Below are positions 37,050-44,872 of a DNA stretch of 44,872 nucleotides, piece after piece. Location of the stretch: the NCBI GenBank assembly GCA_025361085.1, contig JANYAX010000019.1, positions 1 to 44,872 of the forward strand, given 5' to 3'. Each line of letters begins with the position of its first letter. Position 1 is the stretch's first letter. The notes below the pieces were generated by a model. The model ran no database searches. It was not told where the DNA came from and was given only the letters and a program-made list of their open reading frames with translations. A program made the translations under genes and the position numbers. The DNA comes from Candidatus Nomurabacteria bacterium (GTDB taxonomy: Bacteria > Patescibacteriota > Minisyncoccia > Phycocordibacterales > UBA9973).

Positions 37050-37961
37050 ATGATTTTAAAAACCGAAAAACAAAAAGAATATGAGTTGATAGATAGTGGT
37101 AATGGTGAAAAACTTGAAAGATATGATAAGTATATATTTAGGCGTCCTGATCCTGAAGCAATATGGGAGAAATCGAAAGAGCTCTCAATCTGGGAAAAAG
37201 CCGATTTGAAATTTGTTCGCAGTGGCACAAAAACAAAATGGATAGTTAAAGATGGTACATCTCGAAGTTGGGATATTAATTTTGGAGATTTAGTTTTTTC
37301 TATTCGTCCAACTTCGTTTAAACACACAGGACTTTTCCCAGAACAGTTGCCAAACTGGCAATGGATGGAGGAGATAATTACAAAAGCAAGCGGGGAAAGG
37401 CCTTGCCTTAAAGGAACCCAAGGCAAGGCCTTAAGGAGCGAGCCCGTAAAAGTTTTGAATTTGTTTGCCTATACAGGGGGTGCAACTTTGGCTTGCGCAA
37501 AAATTGGGGCAGAAGTTTGCCATGTTGATGGATCAAAAACTGCGGTTGAATGGGCACGTGAAAATGCCAAATTATCTGGATTAGAAAATGCGTCGATACG
37601 TTGGATTGTCGACGATGTGTTAGTTTTTCTAAAAAGAGAAATAAAAAGAGGAAGAAAATACGATGCCATTATAATGGATCCACCATCGTTTGGTCATGGG
37701 CCAAAAGATGAGCTTTGGAAAATAGAAGAGCATTTTCTTGAACTTATGAAGTTGTGCAAAGAAATACTTTCTGATGATCCTTTATTTATTCTTATTAATG
37801 GGTATACTGCCGGATATTCGGCTATTGCTTATGAAAATAATTTAAAATATTTTGTTAAAAAATATGGGGGGAAAATAGAATCAGGAGAATTAGTAATAAC
37901 AGAATCAAACAGTGACAGATTACTCCCTTGTGGTATATTTGCAAGATGGGAAAAAAGTTAA
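37050..37961 (+). CDS. RlmI-like class I SAM-dependent methyltransferase
   Basis: VLNLFAYTGGATLACAKIGAEVCHVDGSKTAVEWARENAKLSGL; DAIIMDPPSFGHGP. Confidence 0.88.
   Translation: MILKTEKQKEYELIDSGNGEKLERYDKYIFRRPDPEAIWEKSKELSIWEKADLKFVRSGTKTKWIVKDGTSRSWDINFGDLVFSIRPTSFKHTGLFPEQLPNWQWMEEIITKASGERPCLKGTQGKALRSEPVKVLNLFAYTGGATLACAKIGAEVCHVDGSKTAVEWARENAKLSGLENASIRWIVDDVLVFLKREIKRGRKYDAIIMDPPSFGHGPKDELWKIEEHFLELMKLCKEILSDDPLFILINGYTAGYSAIAYENNLKYFVKKYGGKIESGELVITESNSDRLLPCGIFARWEKS
37397..37432. repeat. In-frame palindrome in RlmI-like gene
   Basis: AAGGCCTTGCCTT-10 nt-AAGGCAAGGCCTT, perfect 13-bp arms; encodes RPCLKGTQGKAL just before VKVLNLFAYTGG. Confidence 0.9.
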
Positions 37962-39154
37962 CTGTATTTGTTGGTGTGTCGGGAGGGGTAGATAGCTCTG
38001 TCTCGGCAGCACTATTGAAAGATCAAGGCTACAATGTCGTTGGTGTTTTTATTCGTACTTGGACACCCGATTTTATAGAGTGCACTTGGCGCGATGAACG
38101 TCGTGACGCGATGCGCGTCTGTGCTCATCTTGGTATCCCATTTTTAGAGTGTGATGCTGAAGAAGAATATAAAAAGGGGGTGGCGGATTACATGATTGAA
38201 GAATATAAAAAGGGGAACACGCCCAATCCTGATGTGATGTGTAATCGTGAAGTGAAATTCGGAGTTTTTTGGAATTTTGCAAAAGCTCATGGTGCTGATT
38301 TTATCGCAACAGGGCACTATGCAGTGAAAGATTTGCTTTGCGCTGATAGCTCCTCTCGAAGCTCGAGTGAAAGCCCAAATAGTTTTAGAGAAGCGACGGG
38401 TGGGGGCGTGCCGTTTTTAGGTACTCCTAAAAATGGGGTTAAGGAGCTTCGAGAAAAGCTATTTGAGCTGAAACGATCACCTGATAAATCTAAAGACCAA
38501 GTATATTTTTTGTGGACTTTGACGCAAGATGACTTGGCTCATGTGTCGTTCCCGATTGGTCATTTAAAGAAAATTGAAGTTCGTAAACTTGCCGAAAAAT
38601 ACAAAATTCCTGTTGCTACAAAAAAAGATAGTCAGGGTGTTTGTTTCCTCGGGCCACTTGATATGAAAGATTTCCTCAGACATTATATTGAACCTAAAAA
38701 AGGCGAGGTACTCCTCGTCCCGAGCGAAGTCGAGGGAAAGAAAGATGAAGTTGTCGGAACTCATAACGGGGCAATGTTTTTTACTTTAGGAGAGCGTCAC
38801 GGTTTTGCATTAAATAATAATGTAAAAAGAGATGTTCCCTTGTATGTGGTAGCAAAAGACATAGAGAAAAATACAATAACCGTGGCTTCTACAGCCACCA
38901 GCCGGACTGGTGGCCCAATTGCTAGGCAAGGCCTAGCAATAATTAATACTAATTGGATTTCAAATACACCCTTATTCGATAAAACTTATCAAGCTCAAAT
39001 TAGATATCATGGAGAATTATTAAATTGTGAAGTAAAAGTAAAGATTATTGGGAAAGCTGAAATTATTTTTGAAAAAAATATTCTTGTAGATAAAGGTCAA
39101 TCGATTGTTATCTATGATGATGACGTCTGTCTTGGAGGTGGTGTTGTCGCGTAG
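37946..39154 (+). CDS. mnmA: tRNA-specific 2-thiouridylase MnmA
   Basis: VFVGVSGGVDSSVSAALLKDQGYNVVGVF; TPNPDVMCNREVKFG; ATGHYA; KDSQGVCFLG; ATG at 37946 preferred over track start 37928. Confidence 0.95.
   Translation: MGKKLTVFVGVSGGVDSSVSAALLKDQGYNVVGVFIRTWTPDFIECTWRDERRDAMRVCAHLGIPFLECDAEEEYKKGVADYMIEEYKKGNTPNPDVMCNREVKFGVFWNFAKAHGADFIATGHYAVKDLLCADSSSRSSSESPNSFREATGGGVPFLGTPKNGVKELREKLFELKRSPDKSKDQVYFLWTLTQDDLAHVSFPIGHLKKIEVRKLAEKYKIPVATKKDSQGVCFLGPLDMKDFLRHYIEPKKGEVLLVPSEVEGKKDEVVGTHNGAMFFTLGERHGFALNNNVKRDVPLYVVAKDIEKNTITVASTATSRTGGPIARQGLAIINTNWISNTPLFDKTYQAQIRYHGELLNCEVKVKIIGKAEIIFEKNILVDKGQSIVIYDDDVCLGGGVVA
38348..38460. repeat. Inverted repeat with nested hairpin in mnmA coding sequence
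   Basis: AGCTCCTCTCGAAGCTC / GAGCTTCGAGAAAAGCT (17 bp, 2 mismatches) enclosing TTTTTAGG-TACT-CCTAAAAA. Confidence 0.8.
38718..38737. repeat. Short REP-like element in mnmA
   Basis: TCCCGAGCGAAGTCGAGGGA, encodes VPSEVEGK. Confidence 0.75.
38894..38940. repeat. Two adjacent palindromes in mnmA
   Basis: GCCACCAG-CCGGA-CTGGTGGC and ATTGCTAGGC-AAG-GCCTAGCAAT. Confidence 0.85.
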
Positions 39155-39245
39155 CAAGTTATACTTTACTGGTTGAAACCCATGGGATTGGACAAGTAAA
39201 ATGCTTGGTGTTATTTTTTTTATTAAAATATGTTAAAATATAACT

Positions 39246-39728
39246 ATGGAAAATTTTATTGATATAACAACATTAGATATTGTGGTTCGTCTGTTTATTG
39301 CATTAATATTGGGTATGATTATCGGGACAGAACGTGTTTGGGCACACAAGACAGCTGGTATGCGTACATACGCGCTTGTCTCTATGGGGTCAGCATTGTT
39401 TGTCATTATTTCAAATGAGATGGTTAAATATTATACAGGTTTTTCGGGTCTAAACCCCTTAATGATAACGGCTCAAATTGTTGTCGGTGTTGGGTTCATC
39501 GGTTCAGGCCTAATTTTTTCTAAAGAATCAAAAATGATGGGGCTTACTACCGCTACTGGTTTGTGGGTATCTGCTGGTATTGGTATGGCAGCTGGTTTTA
39601 AACTTTTTAATATTGCAATAATTGCAACTGCTCTAACATTATTTATATTTATAGTCTTGTGGTTTGTAGAAGAGCAATTGAAAAAATCAAAATTTTTTCA
39701 AGAAAACATAAATCAAGATCAAAATTAG
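39246..39728 (+). CDS. MgtC/SapB family protein
   Basis: RLFIALILGMIIGTERVWAHKTAGMRTYALVSMGSALFVIIS; GVGFIGSGLIF; GLTTATGLWVSAGIGMAAGF. Confidence 0.92.
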   Translation: MENFIDITTLDIVVRLFIALILGMIIGTERVWAHKTAGMRTYALVSMGSALFVIISNEMVKYYTGFSGLNPLMITAQIVVGVGFIGSGLIFSKESKMMGLTTATGLWVSAGIGMAAGFKLFNIAIIATALTLFIFIVLWFVEEQLKKSKFFQENINQDQN

Positions 39729-39742
39729 ATTTTTATGAACGT

Positions 39743-39777
39743 GACCCCAGATAGCTGCCTTGCCGCTATCTGGGGTC
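39743..39777. repeat. REP-like palindrome downstream of mgtC-like gene (copy 4 of RAYT palindrome)
   Basis: GACCCCAGATAGCTGC-CTT-GCCGCTATCTGGGGTC, one arm mismatch; followed by TTTT. Confidence 0.88.
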
Positions 39778-39931
39778 TTTTCTAAAAGGGCGTTTTGTTG
39801 TATGATGAAAAAACACAGTCCCGTCTGAAGCCGTGGTCATGGTTTGTTACGGGAAAATAAAAATGGTTAATTATTCATAACTAAATAGCAATCAATGTTC
39901 ATAACTATTGACCACGATTGCTTCGAATGGG

Positions 39932-41779
39932 ATGCACTCAAGTGAAATTCGTAACAGATTTTTAAAGTTTTTTGAAAAAAGGGGACACGCCTTTGTTCCT
40001 TCTGCATCTTTAGTAACTACGACAGAAGCTGGAGCTATGGATGCTACACTTTTCAATACAGCTGGTATGCAACCATTTGTGCCATATCTTCTCGGCGAAC
40101 CACATCCAATGGGAATGCGTTTAGTAAATGTTCAAAAATGCTTGAGAACAATCGACTTGGGTGAAGTTGGTGATAATACACACAATACATTTTTTGAAAT
40201 GATGGGCAATTGGTCGCTTGGTGACTATTTTAAAAAAGACGCGATAACTTGGAGTTATGAATTTCTTACTTCAAAAGAAGAAGGTTTAGGCCTCGATGTC
40301 TCACGTTTGTATGTGACTGTCTTTGACGGCAATGAAAAAGTTGAACGCGATAATGAATCGGTTGGAATCTGGAAATCTCTAGGTATACCAGAACATCGTA
40401 TTTATTATAAAAGTTCAAAATCAAATTGGTGGAGTGCCGGGCTCAACTCTCCTGCAGGCCCAAGTACTGAAATGTTTTATGATATCACAGGGAATCTTGG
40501 AGATCTGACACCCGAAGAATTTGAGAAATATGAAGATACTCAAAAAATAGTAGAAATTTGGAATGATGTGTTTATGTCATACAAACTCGTGAACGGCGAA
40601 ATTGTGGGAGAACTTCCACAAAAGAATATCGATACAGGGGCAGGTCTTGAGCGTATCACTACAATGGTACAAGGCAAGAGAAGTGTCTATGAGACAGATT
40701 TATTTTTGCCTATTATAAGAAAGATAGAAGAGCTCTCTGGTCTTTCATATGGAGATAAGTCTGACGATGAATATATAAAAGATGGGGATAATTGCTGGGT
40801 GGATACTAGGAAAAATATAAGAATTGTTGCCGATCATGTTCGCACAGCGGTATTTATAATTGCCGACGGAGTAACACCATCAAATACTGGGCGGGGATAC
40901 ATTCTTCGTCGAATAATAAGACGGGCTGTTAGATATTCAGATCTTATAAAGCTTACGCATGGGTCGTTACTTTCACTCGCGGAAATAATTATTGAAGAGT
41001 ATAAAAATATTTATCCAGAGCTTTCAAAGAATATGGATATTATTAAGAAGGAAATTGAAGGTGAAGAAAATAAATTCCGCCACAATCTTGAGAAGGGTTT
41101 GAAAGAATTTGAAAAGGGAGTTGAACCTTTTGTGTTGTTTACTAGTTACGGTTTTCCTATTGAACTTACAGAAGAATTGGCTAGAGAGAAAGGAATAAAA
41201 ATAAATCGTGAAGATTTTGATAAAAAATTGAAAGAACACCAAAGCTTATCTAAAACATCCTCGGCTGGAATGTTTAAGGGTGGACTCGCAAATCACAATG
41301 AAGAGACAATCCGACTTCACACTGTCCATCATTTACTTCTCGCAGGGTTACAAGCTATTGTGAGTCCAGATATTAAACAACGTGGTAGTAATATAACCGA
41401 AGAACGTTTACGTATGGATTTTATATGTGATCACAAACTTACTGATGAAGAAAAGAAAAACGTTGAAGATTGGGTGAATGATAAAATTAAACAAAATCTA
41501 AATGTTGTTCGTCGTGAGATGTTGCTCTCTGAAGCAGAGAAAATCGGCGCACAAATGGAATTCGGAACGAAATATCCCGAAGTTGTATCTGTTTATTCCA
41601 TAGAGGATGAAGATGGTAATGCTATTTCAAAAGAATTTTGTGGTGGTCCACATGTGAACAACACAGCAGAGTTATGTTGTTCATCCCGAGAAGAATCGAG
41701 GGATCAAAGGTGTTTCAAAATCCAAAAAGAAGAAGCCGTCGCCCAAGGCACTAGACGCATAAAAGCCATTCTTGAATAA
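39932..41779 (+). CDS. alaS: Alanine--tRNA ligase (no C-Ala domain; ends after SAD domain)
   Basis: SSEIRNRFLKFFEKRGHAFVPSASLV; NTAGMQPFVPYLLGEPHP; CGGPHVNNTAEL; GTRRIKAI; ATG at 39932 preferred over TTG at 39908. Confidence 0.93.
   Translation: MHSSEIRNRFLKFFEKRGHAFVPSASLVTTTEAGAMDATLFNTAGMQPFVPYLLGEPHPMGMRLVNVQKCLRTIDLGEVGDNTHNTFFEMMGNWSLGDYFKKDAITWSYEFLTSKEEGLGLDVSRLYVTVFDGNEKVERDNESVGIWKSLGIPEHRIYYKSSKSNWWSAGLNSPAGPSTEMFYDITGNLGDLTPEEFEKYEDTQKIVEIWNDVFMSYKLVNGEIVGELPQKNIDTGAGLERITTMVQGKRSVYETDLFLPIIRKIEELSGLSYGDKSDDEYIKDGDNCWVDTRKNIRIVADHVRTAVFIIADGVTPSNTGRGYILRRIIRRAVRYSDLIKLTHGSLLSLAEIIIEEYKNIYPELSKNMDIIKKEIEGEENKFRHNLEKGLKEFEKGVEPFVLFTSYGFPIELTEELAREKGIKINREDFDKKLKEHQSLSKTSSAGMFKGGLANHNEETIRLHTVHHLLLAGLQAIVSPDIKQRGSNITEERLRMDFICDHKLTDEEKKNVEDWVNDKIKQNLNVVRREMLLSEAEKIGAQMEFGTKYPEVVSVYSIEDEDGNAISKEFCGGPHVNNTAELCCSSREESRDQRCFKIQKEEAVAQGTRRIKAILE
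41678..41705. repeat. Short REP-like insertion in alaS
   Basis: TTCATCCCGAGAAGAATCGAGGGATCAA, encodes SSREESRDQ between CGGPHVNNTAEL and FKIQKEEA. Confidence 0.7.
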
Positions 41780-41833
41780 TTTTCCACATTTTTAAAAGCT
41801 TTTTTCTTGATCCTGTAGTATAATATAGACACT

Positions 41834-43015
41834 ATGGGATTTTTGTTTAGATTAAATAAAAAAGAAAAATTAATTGCGATTTTTGATATTGGCTCTGGAA
41901 GTGTCGGCGGTGCGATTGTTCTTATTCCTTCAGATGGTAAGGGCATACCTGTCATACTAGGATCAGTAAGAACTGATATAAAATTTCATGAAAATTTTGA
42001 TTTCAATTTATTCATGAAAGATATGGTTTCGGCTCTACATTCGACTGCTAGTTCGCTTTATAACAATAAGTTCGGTGTACCAACCGAGATTTTTTGTATA
42101 CTTGCTTCCCCTTGGTATTTATCTGAAACAAGAACAATCAAAATGACTAGAGAGAAGCCATTTATCTTTACAAAACGTATAGCATCCGAATTAATTCAAA
42201 AGGAAGTATCTGGGTTAAATGAATCATATAAAAATAAATATTCAAACCTAGATAGTATTCCCGAGGTGATCGAGCAACATACCATGAATGTATTTTTGAA
42301 TGGTTATGAGGTAGAAGATCCACTCGGAAAGAAATGTGAGTCTATTGAAATGAATATGGTTATTTCGATGGTTCCTAAAGTATGTCTAGACAAAATAAAA
42401 GAGACATTATCGCAAACATTTCACCATATCAACGTTAATTTTTCTTCGTTTACTGTTGCGACTTATTTGGCTGTAAGAGGTAAATATGTCGCACCAGAAT
42501 CATATTTATTACTCGATATAAGTGGAGAAATAACTGACGTAGGTATTGTGACGAAGGGGGTTCTAAAATCAGTGTTATCATTCCCATTTGGGAAGAAAAC
42601 ATTTTTCAAATACATGTGTACAAAACTAGAAATTGAATTACGAGACGCCGAAGAACTTTTTAAGCTTTATAGTAGCGGTAATCTTTCGGAAAAATACAAG
42701 AAGAAAGTAATTCCGCTTTTCGCTTCAATCGAAAATTCATGGGGTGAAGCATTTAGATCTTGTATAAGTACACTGCCACGTACTCTTATTCTTCCAGGGA
42801 CTATATTTTTAACCGCAGATAATGATATCAAAAGTTGGTTTGCTGATGTCTTGCGTAGTGAAGAACACATCCAATCAATGGTCTCTGACAAAAAATGCAT
42901 GGTTGTAACTTTAGATGGACCTGAATTTATAAATATGTGCGATATCAAAAATGGAGCATGTGATCCGTTTTTGATGATCGAAGCAATTTCTATAATGAGA
43001 AAACTGTTCAAATAA
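41834..43015 (+). CDS. FtsA/PilM-like actin-fold ATPase
   Basis: IAIFDIGSGSVGGAIVLI; SYLLLDISGEITDVGIVTKG; RTLILPGTIFLTADND. Confidence 0.65.
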   Translation: MGFLFRLNKKEKLIAIFDIGSGSVGGAIVLIPSDGKGIPVILGSVRTDIKFHENFDFNLFMKDMVSALHSTASSLYNNKFGVPTEIFCILASPWYLSETRTIKMTREKPFIFTKRIASELIQKEVSGLNESYKNKYSNLDSIPEVIEQHTMNVFLNGYEVEDPLGKKCESIEMNMVISMVPKVCLDKIKETLSQTFHHINVNFSSFTVATYLAVRGKYVAPESYLLLDISGEITDVGIVTKGVLKSVLSFPFGKKTFFKYMCTKLEIELRDAEELFKLYSSGNLSEKYKKKVIPLFASIENSWGEAFRSCISTLPRTLILPGTIFLTADNDIKSWFADVLRSEEHIQSMVSDKKCMVVTLDGPEFINMCDIKNGACDPFLMIEAISIMRKLFK

Positions 43016-43017
43016 TT

Positions 43018-44481
43018 ATGGCAAAAATAATCTTAGAAGACATGAAGCCCAATAGAGGAAGAAAAATTCCCCAAAAAGAAACTGGGGTTGTTCCTTCTAA
43101 AAATTTAATTTCGGCTCTAGATAATTACAAAGATGAGAAAACTCCTATCAAAAATACAGTAAGTAAAGTAGATATAGATATCATCAAAACAAAAAAAGAA
43201 GAAACGCCAGTTTATTTAAATTCGCAAGAGCAATCATCTGATATCGACGAATCAAAAACTGATAGATATTTTAAAAGTAAATCTTCATATAATCCAAGAA
43301 TAGAAAGAACTCCTCAGGTCAAGAAAAAGCACGGTCTAATCAATAAATATATTTTTATTATTTTTATACTGGTTATTATCATTGGGGCAGTGTATTGGGG
43401 TGGAGATAAATTTCAAAAAGCCGATATTTTTCTAACCGCCAAACATCAAGATATCACTTATGTAAGTAAACAATTTTTAGCATCAAAAGACACCACTATT
43501 AGCGGGGTAGATTTTGAAATTATGATTATTAATGACAAGAAATTAAAAAATATTGTTTTAACTGAGCCCAAAGATGTATCGATAAAAGCAGTTGGTAGTG
43601 TAACCCTATATAATGTATTTGGGGCAACTCCCCAGAAATTACTAGCTGGAACTTTTCTTTCAGATGAAAATGGTAAGGCGTATAAAACAAATAGTATAGT
43701 GACGATTCCCGGATACAAATTGGATAGTAACAAAAAAATTATACCAAGTCAGATCGATGTAGATATTACAGCCTTTTTGCCAGGAGACACATACAATGGG
43801 TCACCGACAGACTTTTCTATAACTTCATTTAAAAATACTCCCAAATCAAGTAAAATATATGGTAAGTTAAAAACTCCTCTTACTGGTGGAGCATCAGGTT
43901 CGGTCTATACGCTTAATGATGAAGACATAAGTCATATAGATAGTATCGCTCAATCATCTTTCAAAAATGATTTGTTGAACAAAGCTAAAGCACAAGTCCC
44001 ACCAGGGTATATATTGTATCCCAATGCTATGACGTTTACATATAAGATAGACAGCAATGTTTCTTCCAAAACTCCTGAAGCCGAAGTAGGGATAGAAGGA
44101 GATGTTTCGGTTCTTTTGCTTAGTGAGAAAAGTCTAAAAGATAATATAACAAAGATTTCTCTTCCATCAATAAAAGGTGATGAGTTAAAAGAAATAAATA
44201 TTTTAAATTTAGAAAATCTTTCATTCAACTTTACAGATAAGGAGCAGCTAATAACAAAAGATATGACATCGGTAACATTTTATTTGACAGGGAAGCTTGA
44301 TGCTGCATGGTCACCAAACATTGATATATTAAAAACGAAATTGGTTGGGACAGAAAAAAGTAGCGTTTTGCCAATTTTCCGCCAAGATCCGGGTATTTCT
44401 TCTGCTCTTATTAAAATTTTCCCTCCTTGGCAGAGACATACCCCAGAAGATATAAACAAAATAAACATTATAGTTGACTAA
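43018..44481 (+). CDS. Hypothetical single-TM protein with large extracytoplasmic domain
   Basis: 487 aa; cytosolic N-terminus, TM HGLINKYIFIIFILVIIIGAVYWGG, beta-rich C-terminus; 2-nt gap after the PilM-like gene. Confidence 0.65.
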   Translation: MAKIILEDMKPNRGRKIPQKETGVVPSKNLISALDNYKDEKTPIKNTVSKVDIDIIKTKKEETPVYLNSQEQSSDIDESKTDRYFKSKSSYNPRIERTPQVKKKHGLINKYIFIIFILVIIIGAVYWGGDKFQKADIFLTAKHQDITYVSKQFLASKDTTISGVDFEIMIINDKKLKNIVLTEPKDVSIKAVGSVTLYNVFGATPQKLLAGTFLSDENGKAYKTNSIVTIPGYKLDSNKKIIPSQIDVDITAFLPGDTYNGSPTDFSITSFKNTPKSSKIYGKLKTPLTGGASGSVYTLNDEDISHIDSIAQSSFKNDLLNKAKAQVPPGYILYPNAMTFTYKIDSNVSSKTPEAEVGIEGDVSVLLLSEKSLKDNITKISLPSIKGDELKEINILNLENLSFNFTDKEQLITKDMTSVTFYLTGKLDAAWSPNIDILKTKLVGTEKSSVLPIFRQDPGISSALIKIFPPWQRHTPEDINKINIIVD

Positions 44482-44515
44482 AAATATATTTTTTGTTATA
44501 TTAGTAACAGCACTA

Positions 44516-44731
44516 ATGAATCAAACTGACGATAAAAACATTGTTTCCGGAATTATCACTGAGGCTCTTCCTAATACACTTTTTCGTGTAGATATAGGCG
44601 ATGGAAAGATAATCATCGCTTATCTTTCTGGCAAGATGCGCATGCATAGAATCAAGGTATTAGTCGGAGATAAAGTTGAAGTGCTTCTCGATCCTTATGG
44701 TGGCAAGGGCAGGATCGTTAAAAGAAGTTAA
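44516..44731 (+). CDS. infA: Translation initiation factor IF-1
   Basis: GIITEALPNTLFRVDIGDGKIIIAYLSGKMRMHRIKVLVGDKVEVLLDPYGGKGRIVKR; ATG at 44516 preferred over track start 44474. Confidence 0.93.
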   Translation: MNQTDDKNIVSGIITEALPNTLFRVDIGDGKIIIAYLSGKMRMHRIKVLVGDKVEVLLDPYGGKGRIVKRS

Positions 44732-44736
44732 CCTGT

Positions 44737-44872
44737 TCAGTTAACCTTTAGAGGTGACACTTTTAATTGATAATTCTGCCACTTCTCAATCGGAATCATA
44801 CCATTAAGATACTTTCCCAGATGTATTCTTTCGTAATTGTACCACATTAAATATTCATTCAAACTCTTCCAT
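44737..44872 (-). mobile_element. IS transposase, C-terminal end (integrase core), truncated by the window edge
   Basis: Minus-strand translation ...KSLNEYLMWYNYERIHLGKYLNGMIPIEKWQNYQLKVSPLKVN*, typical DDE integrase-core C-terminus. Confidence 0.75.

Noticed and set aside
39820-39931. T-box riboswitch upstream of alaS
   Set aside because: No T-box consensus sequence or specifier/antiterminator layout recognised; kept only as a generic structured leader.

Overview
Window from an AT-rich bacterial genome whose gene content looks like a Candidate Phyla Radiation / Parcubacteria-type organism (inferred from gene families, not searched). Housekeeping genes include rpsA, gyrA, trxB, ftsZ, ftsA, ybeY, rpsU, a priA-like gene, mreB, a holB-like gene, frr, an rseP-like gene, typA, mltG, mnmA, alaS and infA. 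There are three tRNAs: Glu-UUC, Ser-CGA and Val-GAC. Accessory content: (1) a REP-associated Y1 transposase (RAYT) whose locus carries three near-identical palindromes, one in-frame inside its own ORF and one supplying its stop codon, with related palindromes embedded in-frame in other genes (RlmI-like methyltransferase, mnmA) and a different palindrome family in mnmA and alaS; (2) a ~4.1 kb island between tRNA-Ser and tRNA-Val with a serine recombinase and an XRE/membrane-protein cargo, each bracketed by its own inverted repeat (120 bp and 228 bp). The repeats predict an attP inside the recombinase 3' end, so integration would swap the recombinase C-terminus; (3) a tandem array of five T4SS-pilin-like genes; (4) a DNA methyltransferase plus TdeIII-like endonuclease pair inside a housekeeping gene run; (5) an IS remnant at the right edge. 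Other observations are a 27-bp perfect inverted repeat touching tRNA-Glu, a candidate attenuator leader of rpsA, a structured alaS leader, a PriA-like protein without recognisable ATPase motifs, and a sigma-region-4/HARE-HTH hybrid. All calls come from reading the sequence; no homology search was run.
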